Shown here: positions 7,581 through 14,337 of the stretch, piece by piece
How the letters are laid out: each line of letters opens with the position of its first letter
Position numbering within the stretch: position 1 is the stretch's first letter
NCBI GenBank assembly: GCA_041656175.1
Contig: JBBAEA010000090.1
Location: forward strand, 1-14,960
Source of the DNA: JBBAEA01 sp041656175
GTDB lineage: Bacteria; Myxococcota_A; Bradymonadia; UBA4248
Length of the DNA: 14,960 nucleotides
Direction of reading: 5' to 3'
The notes under the pieces: generated by a model
Seen by the model: the letters and a program-made list of their open reading frames with translations, nothing else
Database searches by the model: none
What the model was told of the DNA's origin: nothing
Program-made: the position numbers and the translations under genes

Positions 7581-7696
7581 GTTTTCGTTAACGAGCAAGA
7601 ACGCACATCAACGCCACGGAATAAAATAATCAATTCAGCTCAAAAGTACACGGTTTGCACAGGAAAAGGTTGCACGGTGAGAAACGGCTTATTTTT

Positions 7697-8107
7697 AACC
7701 ACGAAAAGCTTTTTTACCACAAAATACACGAAAGGCTCGAAAGCTTTTTTACCACGAAAAACACGAAAGGCTCGAAAGCTTTTTTACCACGAAAGACAAG
7801 TAAGATTTTATCGAGTCAAGCTGGTTCTAAAAGATAAGAAAGAATTTTTCGTGTATTTTCGTGTTTTTCGTGGTTCAAAATTTAAAGACACGAAAGGCAC
7901 GAAAGTCTATAAGCAATCAAGTCGGCTCTATAAGATAAGAAAGAATTTTTCGTGTATTTTCGTGTTTTTCGTGGTTCAAAATTTAAAGGTACGAAAGGCT
8001 CGAAAGCTTTTTTAGAAAAGAATTTTTCGTGTATTTTCGTGTTTTTCGTGGTTCAAAATTTAAAGGCACGAAAGGCTATAAGCAATCAAGTCGGTTCTGT
8101 AAGATAA
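7697..8107. repeat. cluster of ccacgaaaa / ttttcgtgg repeats
   Basis: The left part (7697-7793) has three direct copies of a unit reading ACCACGAAA, ACACGAAAGGCTCGAAAGC and TTTTTT. The right part has three copies in opposite sense of GAATTTTTCGTG, TATTTTCGTG and TTTTTCGTGGTTCAAAA, at 7842, 7943 and 8020. Copies 1 and 2 of the right part are about 101 bp apart. Copy 3 is 77 bp further because the AAGCAATCAAGTCGG segment is missing between them. The segment AAGCAATCAAGTCGG follows copies 1 and 3. Left and right arms are inverted relative to each other and could fold together. The long open frame across it reads only Lys/Thr/Phe-rich repeat translation and is not a gene. Confidence 0.8.
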
Positions 8108-8137
8108 AAAAATGGGCTTTTCAGAATGAAAAGCCCA
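8104..8137 (-). terminator. intrinsic terminator of rpsA
   Basis: TGGGCTTTTCA (8113-8123) and TGAAAAGCCCA (8127-8137) form a perfect 11-bp stem with a 3-nt loop. On the minus strand the stem is followed by a run of seven T (complement of 8106-8112). It lies 20 bp past the rpsA stop codon, and its orientation fits leftward transcription. Confidence 0.88.
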
Positions 8138-8157
8138 AATTCTATCTAATAGCGAAA

Positions 8158-9876
8158 TTATTCGCTTTTATTCTTATCGGCCAAGCTGTCTAAATCACTC
8201 AGCTTATCTTGGAGTAAATCCCCGAGATGCGCTGTGGAAGAGGCATCATTGTCGATGTACTGGCGTAGGGTGCCAGTTTCGTTACGTCGTACGAAGCTCT
8301 TGATAGAGAGGGCAATTTTACGCTCCTCGGGCTCGACCGAGATGACCTCAGCGCGGTGAACTTCGCCGATTTGCACGACTGCAGCAGGATCGTCAACGCG
8401 ATCTTTGGAGAGCTCGCTGATATGGATGAGACCTTCAACGCCTTCAGCGATCGAGGCAAATGCGCCAAACTCAGTGAGCTTCGTGATGGTGCACTCCACA
8501 ATCGATCCTGGCGGGAATCGCTCCGGTAGAGCTTCCCATGGGTCGGCAACGATTTGCTTAATACCCAAGCTGAAACGCTCGTTTTCGACGTCGATATTGA
8601 GTACGACCGCTTCGACTTCATCGCCCTTCTTGTAGATTTCCGCAGGATTTCGAACTTTCTGTGTCCACGAAATATCGGAGACGTGAACCAAACCATCGAT
8701 TCCATTCTCGACACCGATAAAGAGTCCAAAGTCGGTGATATTGCGAATTTTACCCACAATACGCGTTCCCATGGTGTATTTTTCTTCGAGCAACTCCCAG
8801 GGGTTGGGGCTAGTTTGCTTCATGCCAAGGCTAATTTTCTTAGCCGCTGCATCAAGGCTGAGCACCAATACGTCGATAACCTGACCGACGGAAACCATTT
8901 TACTCGGGTGCTTTACGCGTTCTGTCCAGCTCATTTCGCTGATGTGAATGAGGCCTTCAATGCCTTCTTCTAGCTCAACGAAAGCGCCGTAGTCGATAAG
9001 GGAAACAACGCGTCCAAGAGCACGAATCTTAGCGGGATAGCGCTGTGCAGCGTGTTCCCACGGATCGGGGGTAAGTTGTTTGTAACCAAGGCTTACGCGC
9101 TCTTCCTTTGCCGAGTACTTGAGAACCTTGACCTTGATTTCGTCGCCCATCTGCACAACTTCGCTTGGATCGTTAACACGTCCCCAGCTCATATCAGTGA
9201 TGTGCAGCAAGCCATCGATGCCGCCCAAGTCGACGAAAGCACCGTAGTTGGTGATGTTTTTGACAACACCATCCATAATGGCGCCGTCGTGCAATTTTTC
9301 AAGCGTCTCGGCCTTGAGCACAGCGCGCTCTTTCTCAAGCAGTGCACGCCTAGAAAGTACGATGTTTCCGCGCTTCTTGTTGAACTTAATAATTTTGAAA
9401 CGATAGGTTTGGCCAAGGAACTTGTCCAAATTGCGCGTGGGACGCAGCTCAACTTGGCTGCCGGGCAGGAAGGCACGCACGCCGATATCGACGTGTAAAC
9501 CGCCCTTAACGCGGCTCACGATCTTCCCTTCAATCACCTCATCGCGCTCTGCAATCTTGGAGATTTCTTCCCAGATCATCAAGTCGTCGGCTTTCTTCTT
9601 GCTGAGTACACAAAGGCCATATTCATTCTCAGTCGCCTCAACTAAAACATCTACGCTGTCCCCGACTTTCACGCCAATGCTTCCATCAGGCAGCTCAAAT
9701 TCAGACTTGTTGACCTGTCCCTCGGATTTAAACCCGATATCTATCACTACGAAGTCGCCCACTAGATCAACGACCTTACCAGAAACGATTTCGCCCTCGC
9801 GAATATGCGTCTGATCCTGTTCGTATTCAGCTAATAGCGCTTCGAAACTCTCAAAATTGTCCATGGATTGAGTCAT
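8158..9876 (-). CDS. rpsA: 30S ribosomal protein S1
   Basis: This 572-residue protein has six S1 (OB-fold) RNA-binding domains at about 27-94, 112-178, 197-267, 283-353, 369-440 and 456-527. The last four carry the typical YGAFV, FGLFI or FGAFA strand followed by G(I/V)(D/E)GL(I/L/V)H(I/V)(S/T) and a SLG-type end. The segment FNKKRGNIVLSRRALLEKER (165-184) is characteristic of S1. It helps mRNA binding to the 30S subunit during initiation. The start at 9876 (MTQSMDNFESF) is set by AGGAG 5 nt upstream. The open frame extends further upstream, but that part is unlike S1 N-termini. A strong terminator follows. The C-terminal tail of about 40 residues is acidic and likely disordered. Length and domain number are those of full-length Gram-negative S1. 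Confidence 0.97.
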   Translation of the reverse strand: MTQSMDNFESFEALLAEYEQDQTHIREGEIVSGKVVDLVGDFVVIDIGFKSEGQVNKSEFELPDGSIGVKVGDSVDVLVEATENEYGLCVLSKKKADDLMIWEEISKIAERDEVIEGKIVSRVKGGLHVDIGVRAFLPGSQVELRPTRNLDKFLGQTYRFKIIKFNKKRGNIVLSRRALLEKERAVLKAETLEKLHDGAIMDGVVKNITNYGAFVDLGGIDGLLHITDMSWGRVNDPSEVVQMGDEIKVKVLKYSAKEERVSLGYKQLTPDPWEHAAQRYPAKIRALGRVVSLIDYGAFVELEEGIEGLIHISEMSWTERVKHPSKMVSVGQVIDVLVLSLDAAAKKISLGMKQTSPNPWELLEEKYTMGTRIVGKIRNITDFGLFIGVENGIDGLVHVSDISWTQKVRNPAEIYKKGDEVEAVVLNIDVENERFSLGIKQIVADPWEALPERFPPGSIVECTITKLTEFGAFASIAEGVEGLIHISELSKDRVDDPAAVVQIGEVHRAEVISVEPEERKIALSIKSFVRRNETGTLRQYIDNDASSTAHLGDLLQDKLSDLDSLADKNKSE

Positions 9877-9984
9877 GAGGACTCCTAAAAAAGGGAAAAT
9901 GTGGTGGTTACGGCTACAAAGGCCACCATGCGTCGTCATAGACGTGGCCAAATTCAAGGCAGACAGGCGCACGGAACGTTGCGT

Positions 9985-10013
9985 TGCCTACACGATCCCG
10001 ATGCTAATGTCAA
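9985..10013 (-). promoter_or_regulatory. possible rpsA promoter
   Basis: The minus strand shows a perfect TTGACA (complement of 10008-10013). At 17-bp spacing downstream it has TAGGCA (complement of 9985-9990), a poor -10. It would give a leader of about 100 nt. Only the -35 is convincing. The remainder of 9877-10207 shows no gene or repeat that I can support. Confidence 0.25.
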
Positions 10014-10209
10014 CCGATATGGGCACTCACAAGCAGAAGCCTCTTTTTGCGTATTGCCTTGATTCTATTGGGTTTATTGTTAACGATCGCCGGATTTCTC
10101 GTCGTTTACGGCAGCTATTTTTTTACTCTTTTTGTGATAATCAGCGCATCTTTGGGGATACTATGCAAAATTCGATGTTTTGGATAATTTTCAAGACTCT
10201 TATTTTTGT

Positions 10210-10299
10210 GGGGGAAGTGTCCCCCTACGCCGCAACCCCTCGCTGTGCGCGGGTTTGCGTCTACCCCCTCTACGGGGGCTCAAGCCCCCGTAACGCCCC
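10210..10299. repeat. G/C-rich triple-hairpin element, copy A
   Basis: Three hairpins in a row. GGGGGAAGTGTCCCCC forms the first (10210-10225). CGCAACCC and GGGTTTGCG pair around CGCTGTGCGC (about 10231-10259). ACGGGGGC-TCAA-GCCCCCGT forms the third (10272-10291). The element recurs at 14106-14198 with about 88% identity by eye. Many differences fall in loops. It directly abuts copy 3 of the dispersed element. Confidence 0.75.
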
Positions 10300-10321
10300 G
10301 CAGCGTTGTTCAGAGCAAACT

Positions 10322-10480
10322 TAGGGAGATTCTGATCGATGCAAAAACAGTAGGCGAAGCTTTCAATCCTGCCCTTGCTAATACAACGAAAAGCAGGCGA
10401 GTATTCAAAATAAAGTCAATAAAATCAATGTTCTACACATAAAACGGGTTTGGGGCGATAGCCCTCAGGGCGATAGCCCT
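10322..10480 (+). repeat. dispersed element, copy 3 of 3, with two GATA-loop hairpins
   Basis: Left end TTAGGGAGATTCTGATCGATG, then ACGAAAAGCAGGCGAG, GTCAATAAAATCAAT and CTACACATAAA match copies 1 and 2 in the same order. It ends with GGGC-GATA-GCCC (10453-10464) and AGGGC-GATA-GCCCT (10467-10480). The element lies 17 bp beyond the stop of the leftward Usp gene and runs opposite to it. Confidence 0.7.
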
Positions 10481-10497
10481 AATAAAGCAGAGTTTTC

Positions 10498-11469
10498 CTA
10501 CACCAGTTCGCTGCACTCGTTGCGTAGTCTGGGAATAATAAGGACGTTTTGGTTGGCATACTCCGTGACGGTTCGTACAATTTCTCGCTGTGCGTTGTTG
10601 TGTGTGAGACTCGGCTGCGCGCCAGCTATGACGATAAGGTCGGCAGCGATCTCTTCTGCGCAGCTCAGTATGCCGCAGGCAGCGCAACCCATGGGAGTGT
10701 GGTGTCGGAAACTGAATTTTTTAGCATCTTCCTCAAAGGCGAAGGGGAGCTCTAAAGATTGGACTGCAATTTTGGCGCGCTTTGTTACGCGCTCCTTAGC
10801 TTGTTCGATGTAGCGATCAGCGATTTTAAAACCCAAAAAATCGTCGTTCCTATCACATTGTTTCAGATCGATGAGTGGCGAAACAATTTCGATGTCGCTC
10901 ACACCATAGCGAAGGGCGAAGGAAACGCCCCATGCCATTAACTTCGTCGATACGCAAGGCTCCGTCAGTGCGATGAGTATTTTTTGGTGTTTTACCGAAG
11001 CGGCGGGATCCTTCACGAGGTAGAAAGGAATGCGTGAGTACGCAACCATGGTCGAGGCCATGCTCCCGATAATGCCCGTGGTGTGGGGTTTGGTACCATA
11101 GGCGCCTGCGAATAAAATATCGGCATTAGCCTCACTAGCCGCATGAAGTATGGACTTTGCAAGCGAATCTCGCGCAAAAGACACCAAAAGCTGCGTATTT
11201 TTGCAGCCCATCTTTGCGATATACTCGCGCCCACGCTCCTCGACCCCAGCCTGTAGTTCGCGTAAAATCTCTACCTCATCCGAGCCGAGCGCCGCGTACG
11301 GAAACAAGAGTTCCCGCATCACTGCGCTTAGCTTTTCAACTCCGTGGAATAAAGTGACTTGCGCTTGTGTGGACTGCGAGAAGTTTTGAGCGATTTTTAA
11401 GGATTGGCTAGAATACGGTAAAAAATCACCAGCAACAAATATGTTCTGCGTTTGATAAAAATATGACAT
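10498..11469 (-). CDS. tandem-domain universal stress protein
   Basis: This 323-residue cytoplasmic protein has two Usp (alpha/beta, UspA-like) domains, about residues 1-155 and 160-317. The first ends with GAYG, nine residues, then GS (122-136). This is the G-x2-G-x9-G(S/T) nucleotide-binding motif of ATP-binding Usp proteins, followed by the IPFYLV strand. The second domain keeps the fold pattern (KILIALTE at its start, NVLIIP at its end) but lacks that glycine motif. It also contains MGCAACGILSC, with cysteines at 262, 265 and 270. ATG 11469 was chosen over an in-frame TTG six codons upstream because AGAGG sits 7 nt before it. That Shine-Dalgarno lies in a TGAGC-AGAG-GCTCA hairpin. It follows the lipoprotein gene by 89 bp on the same strand and may be co-transcribed. 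Its role is inferred to be stress or energy adaptation. Confidence 0.85.
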   Translation of the reverse strand: MSYFYQTQNIFVAGDFLPYSSQSLKIAQNFSQSTQAQVTLFHGVEKLSAVMRELLFPYAALGSDEVEILRELQAGVEERGREYIAKMGCKNTQLLVSFARDSLAKSILHAASEANADILFAGAYGTKPHTTGIIGSMASTMVAYSRIPFYLVKDPAASVKHQKILIALTEPCVSTKLMAWGVSFALRYGVSDIEIVSPLIDLKQCDRNDDFLGFKIADRYIEQAKERVTKRAKIAVQSLELPFAFEEDAKKFSFRHHTPMGCAACGILSCAEEIAADLIVIAGAQPSLTHNNAQREIVRTVTEYANQNVLIIPRLRNECSELV

Positions 11470-11558
11470 CAATGAGCCTCTGCTCAAAAAAAATCTATAA
11501 AATAGAGAACTTTGCGAGTTTCATGCCTGAATTTTGATCGCTGCAATGTAGCTTTGAT

Positions 11559-12110
11559 TTATTGGCTTGGCACCGACTCGATGCTATCGCCCTTGCGTTC
11601 GACTTTGTAGGGTTCGGATTGCCCAGGTTTATAGAACTCGAACTCGTCCATATTGCCATCGCCATCGGTATCGCGCTCGGCTCTTATAAGTTGCCCTTGA
11701 GCGTTATAGATTTGGCGCCCATGCACAGTGCCCATGAAATCAACGCTATACTCTTTAGACTCGATCTTGCCGTCTTTATAATGAACGACCAAGTCGAGTT
11801 TAGCGTCAAAATCTAGATCGCTCTCCTCGCGAATCAAAACCCCGTTTTCGTAATACTCAAGCATGTCGACAACGCCATCAAAATTAATATCGCGTGTGAC
11901 CAAGCGCTTTACGTCGTTTTCGTAGTATGTGATCTGATCGTCCTTGCCATCACCATTGAGATCTACGCCCTCGCGGCGAAGTCCTTCAAGTGAAATTTCT
12001 TCGCTTTGCAGAAACGCGCCCCCTTGGCCGTGGGCCACAGATCGCTTCTCTTTGCTACAAGCCAAAAATAGCAAGCTGAGTATCATTATATAGAGTAGTG
12101 GTTTATACAA
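11559..12110 (-). CDS. lipoprotein with five 24-residue repeats, four calcium-loop-like
   Basis: A 183-residue protein with a type II signal peptide: MYK start, hydrophobic stretch, LFLAC with lipidated C18. Mature residues form tandem repeats of about 24 residues. Four begin with EF-hand-type loops: DLNGDGKDD (50), DINFDGVVD (74), DLDFDAKLD (98) and DTDGDGNMD (147). Each loop is followed by an aromatic strand such as ITYYEN, LEYYEN, VVHYKD or FEFYKP. A fourth unit near 123 keeps the spacing but has lost the acidic loop. Such units usually bind Ca2+ and stabilise cell-surface proteins, but the function here is unknown. The start is a TTG at 12110, preceded by a perfect AGGAGGT. The downstream in-frame ATG would remove the only signal-peptide lysine. 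It probably acts in the periplasm or at the outer membrane. Confidence 0.82.
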   Translation of the reverse strand: MYKPLLYIMILSLLFLACSKEKRSVAHGQGGAFLQSEEISLEGLRREGVDLNGDGKDDQITYYENDVKRLVTRDINFDGVVDMLEYYENGVLIREESDLDFDAKLDLVVHYKDGKIESKEYSVDFMGTVHGRQIYNAQGQLIRAERDTDGDGNMDEFEFYKPGQSEPYKVERKGDSIESVPSQ

Positions 12111-12130
12111 ATTACCTCCTCAAGCCCAGC

Positions 12131-12209
12131 CCCCCGAATGCACATGCGCACCTAGATTTCCATGAAAGCGACGAAAAATGGATCTAGCCCCCGCATGCAC
12201 ATGTGCACC
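12131..12209. repeat. 22-bp direct repeats with palindromic cores around a hairpin
   Basis: CCCCCGAATGCACATGCGCACC (12131-12152) and CCCCCGCATGCACATGTGCACC (12188-12209) differ at two positions and are 57 bp apart. The second contains the perfect palindrome TGCACATGTGCA (12196-12207). Between them CTAGAT-TT-CCAT (12152-12163) pairs with ATGGATCTAG (12178-12187). They lie just upstream of the lipoprotein gene's ribosome-binding site, in operator-like position, but the bound protein is unknown. Confidence 0.6.
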
Positions 12210-12280
12210 CCTTAAATTCGTTAGCACAAATGGCAGCAATTTTCCACAAACAAGGGCAAGTACTTGTTAATCGCATTATT

Positions 12281-12428
12281 TGGGGGGTAGCGCAAGATCA
12301 CCCAAAAAATAAGCCAATGAGCGCATTTTGTGCGGCGGTCTGACGAATAGGCAGAACGCCGCACAAAATTTTGCGTGAATTGGCTTATTTTGCGGGAAGC
12401 TTGCGCGTAGGGGGGGCTCCCCCAGCCA
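12281..12428. repeat. large palindromic element, copy 2 (stem type 2)
   Basis: It has the same flanks as copy 1: TGGGGGGTAGCGC at the left, GCGCGTAGGGGGG and CCCCCAGCCAAAG at the right. The enclosed hairpin (12290-12406) is 117 nt, against 118 nt in copy 1, but the stems differ in sequence. GCGCAAG pairs with CTTGCGC (12400-12406). AAAATAAGCCAAT (12306-12318) pairs with ATTGGCTTATTTT (12379-12391). ATTTTGTGCGGCG (12325-12337) pairs with CGCCGCACAAAAT (12357-12369). The loop is 19 nt. Confidence 0.75.
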
Positions 12429-12442
12429 AAGAATAAAGCACA

Positions 12443-12533
12443 GGTTTTGCTAAAATTTGTGACTTTAGCCCGAAACCACGCGCGGTACTGGGGCTAAAAC
12501 ACGGCGAGTCACTGGACAATTGCAGCAAAAACC
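12443..12533. repeat. nested imperfect palindrome upstream of the kleisin-like gene
   Basis: From outside to inside: GGTTTTGCT (12443-12451) pairs with AGCAAAAACC (12524-12533, one extra A). GTGAC (12459-12463) pairs with GTCAC (12508-12512). TTTAGCCC (12464-12471) pairs with GGGCTAAA (12491-12498). Unequal spacers of 0, 7, 9 and 11 nt separate the stems. It ends 53 bp before ATG 12587, so it may be in the transcribed leader. It is not a copy of the other palindromes in the window. Confidence 0.6.
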
Positions 12534-12586
12534 AATATGTATAGGGCGGAGGCGAAGGCCTGTGATGCTTGAGTTTGGGATGCGTT

Positions 12587-14092
12587 ATGGATTTATTTAG
12601 TGAAAAAAGGCGAGCGACGGAAGAGGAGCCGCTGACATCGGAGGTGTTGCGAAACGCATCGCTAGTGCGGCGCTTGCGTGTGTTGCTGCACGCATACCCG
12701 CTTTTTGCGCTAAGCAGCGCAGATAGCCGGCGAGACGAGGCACTGCGACACTATGACACACTCTCCATTTCGCTCAAAATACTCGACATCATCGCGGAAC
12801 GCATGGGCATGGAGGTGGAAGCAGACCGCGAACTCATCGACTTTTCGCTCCAGCCGCTACTGGAGGCGATGGACTTACGCGCGGGGCTCATGCCCGACAA
12901 AGAGCGCCACGAGGCCATCACCGACCGCGTTTTGGCGGCGCTACGCAACGACGCAAATGCTCGCAGGCCCTTTAAATTGCCCTACATCGACATTGAAGAG
13001 GGCGGAAAAGTCGTCAAGCGCCAGCTTGAATTTAGGCTAGTTCAAGATGCCTTTAGCCTAACGGGCGAAACGGTCATGCGGCTAACCAACGAGGCGGTTA
13101 ACCTGTATTTTAACGCGCTTGAGCTCGACATTGAGGACTCGCAAGCGGCGACAGAAGCGATCGTACATTCGCAATTAGCCCGTGGAAAATTCGATGAAGC
13201 ACTGCGTTCGGCGCATTATGCACTAAGACAGTCGCGCATGTATCGTGATAGACTTGCGCGACTTTTGCGCGACACGCAGCGAGATATTGCGCGAGTGGAC
13301 TGGGTTATCGAAGCGCCAAAGCTCATCGACGAGGCGATGACCCACCTTGAGGAACGCCTTGATGTGGAACGCAGTATCATTATAACAACGCAAGATCGTC
13401 TCGACCAGCTAAGCCCAGGAAGCTCCGAAGCCGCGGCTGTTGCGCGCATCGCCGAAGTCATGCAGTTTTGCATCGCAACACACACGATTTTGCAGCGCGA
13501 ACTCATGTCTTCACGCACCACCTTCCTCGATAGTCAAGCGCGCCAAGCCTTTGTGCCCATCGCCTACCAATCGCGTCCAGACCTCGTCAATGAAGTCCTA
13601 ACTCCCCTACTCGAAATGAACATCCGCACCGCGCGCGAAGCTCTCGATGCCACCGTCGCTCTCCTCGTTGCCCCGCTCCCGCCCGCGCTCCCCTCACTGC
13701 TCTTTTTGCATGAAGGGCTGCTACGTCCGCGCACTGTCGCGCGAAAAGATTGGTTCACCGTCGAACCCATCCAAGCAGATCACTTCGCCAAAGACCTACT
13801 CAAACACTCGCCCGAAGACCGCGAAATCGTCGAAAACCTCCTCAAATCTCTTCAAGAAGAAAGCCTACTCTCAGAGCTACTCGCCTACGCGCGAAAACAG
13901 CGCTACACCCAGGCACAATGCGAAATTATCGTCCTTTTAGTCTTGCAACACTTCGACGAAGAGAGCACAGAAACTCCCCTCATTCACGTACGACACTCCC
14001 AGAAAGCACTCGCCGATCCCGACTATTACGGCGACGATCTCTACATTTCGCCCTACTCAGCATACGAAGAATATAGCGACATTTTATTTTAG
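12587..14092 (+). CDS. helical protein, candidate MksF/JetA-like kleisin
   Basis: This 501-residue soluble protein is predicted almost entirely helical. I do not recognise a catalytic motif. The N-terminal third (about 15-110) is compact and helical. Residues about 190-320 contain long Arg/Glu/Ala-rich helices of coiled-coil character (YALRQSRMYRDRLARLLRDT, 211-230). The C-terminal part ends in an acidic, tyrosine-rich tail (YYGDDLYISPYSAYEEYSDI). Size, helical make-up and position immediately before an MksE/JetB-like gene suggest the kleisin-type subunit (MksF or JetA) of an MksBEF/Wadjet-like SMC complex. That is inference from context and general layout, not from a recognised motif. The open frame begins at a TTG six codons earlier. 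ATG 12587 was preferred because GGGA lies 6 nt before it. No terminator is clear after the stop; a hairpin element follows. Confidence 0.9.
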   Translation: MDLFSEKRRATEEEPLTSEVLRNASLVRRLRVLLHAYPLFALSSADSRRDEALRHYDTLSISLKILDIIAERMGMEVEADRELIDFSLQPLLEAMDLRAGLMPDKERHEAITDRVLAALRNDANARRPFKLPYIDIEEGGKVVKRQLEFRLVQDAFSLTGETVMRLTNEAVNLYFNALELDIEDSQAATEAIVHSQLARGKFDEALRSAHYALRQSRMYRDRLARLLRDTQRDIARVDWVIEAPKLIDEAMTHLEERLDVERSIIITTQDRLDQLSPGSSEAAAVARIAEVMQFCIATHTILQRELMSSRTTFLDSQARQAFVPIAYQSRPDLVNEVLTPLLEMNIRTAREALDATVALLVAPLPPALPSLLFLHEGLLRPRTVARKDWFTVEPIQADHFAKDLLKHSPEDREIVENLLKSLQEESLLSELLAYARKQRYTQAQCEIIVLLVLQHFDEESTETPLIHVRHSQKALADPDYYGDDLYISPYSAYEEYSDILF

Positions 14093-14105
14093 TTTTTTCT
14101 TTTTT

Positions 14106-14198
14106 GGGGGGGAAGTTTCCCCCTACGTGTCAACCCCGCGCTGTGCGCGGGTTTGCCACTACCCCCTCAACGGGGGCCCTAGCCCCCGTAACGCCCCC
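14106..14198. repeat. G/C-rich triple-hairpin element, copy B
   Basis: GGGGGAAGTTTCCCCC (14108-14123), CCCGCGC-TGT-GCGCGGG (about 14134-14151) and ACGGGGGC-CCTA-GCCCCCGT (14170-14189) match copy A in order and spacing. It occupies the gap inside the presumed kleisin/MksE operon, 13 bp after the kleisin-like stop. Confidence 0.75.
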
Positions 14199-14265
14199 AC
14201 CCCAAAGAAAGCAAGACCTTAAGTTTTCTAGCTTGAATGGCTTGTTTTACGCATAACGACTTTTA

Positions 14266-14337
14266 ATGGCCAATCATTTTGTTACACGTCATCTTATGAA
14301 TGTTGTTCATGCTATCAAAGATTCTGATTCTGCATGA
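14266..14337 (+). CDS. possible 23-residue ORF (speculative)
   Basis: MANHFVTRHLMNVVHAIKDS is followed by DSA and a TGA stop that overlaps the ATG of the next small ORF as ATGA. No Shine-Dalgarno is visible and the length is within chance expectation. It is listed only because of the exact ATGA overlap with the following ORF. Confidence 0.15.
   Translation: MANHFVTRHLMNVVHAIKDSDSA

Noticed and set aside
7497..8015. 172-codon open frame on the plus strand
   Set aside because: It translates the ccacgaaaa and T-rich repeats into Lys/Thr/Phe-rich low-complexity sequence, with no RBS and no protein-like pattern.
7697..8107. CRISPR array
   Set aside because: The units are not separated by unique spacers of constant length, they occur in both orientations, and no cas gene is present.
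8199..8759. 186-codon minus-strand frame within rpsA
   Set aside because: It is an out-of-frame shadow of the S1 repeats, with no independent start signal.
9875..10324. 149-codon plus-strand frame upstream of rpsA
   Set aside because: It overlaps the rpsA start and runs through the triple-hairpin element. The composition is not protein-like.
11487..11530. Intrinsic terminator between the lipoprotein and Usp genes
   Set aside because: TCTAT-TTT-ATAGA before a T-run is an AT-only 5-bp stem, too weak to call.
12281..12533. Integron attC sites
   Set aside because: The folding suggests the idea, but the conserved RYYYAAC/GTTRRRY core boxes are not found at the stem bases and there is no integrase or cassette array in the window.
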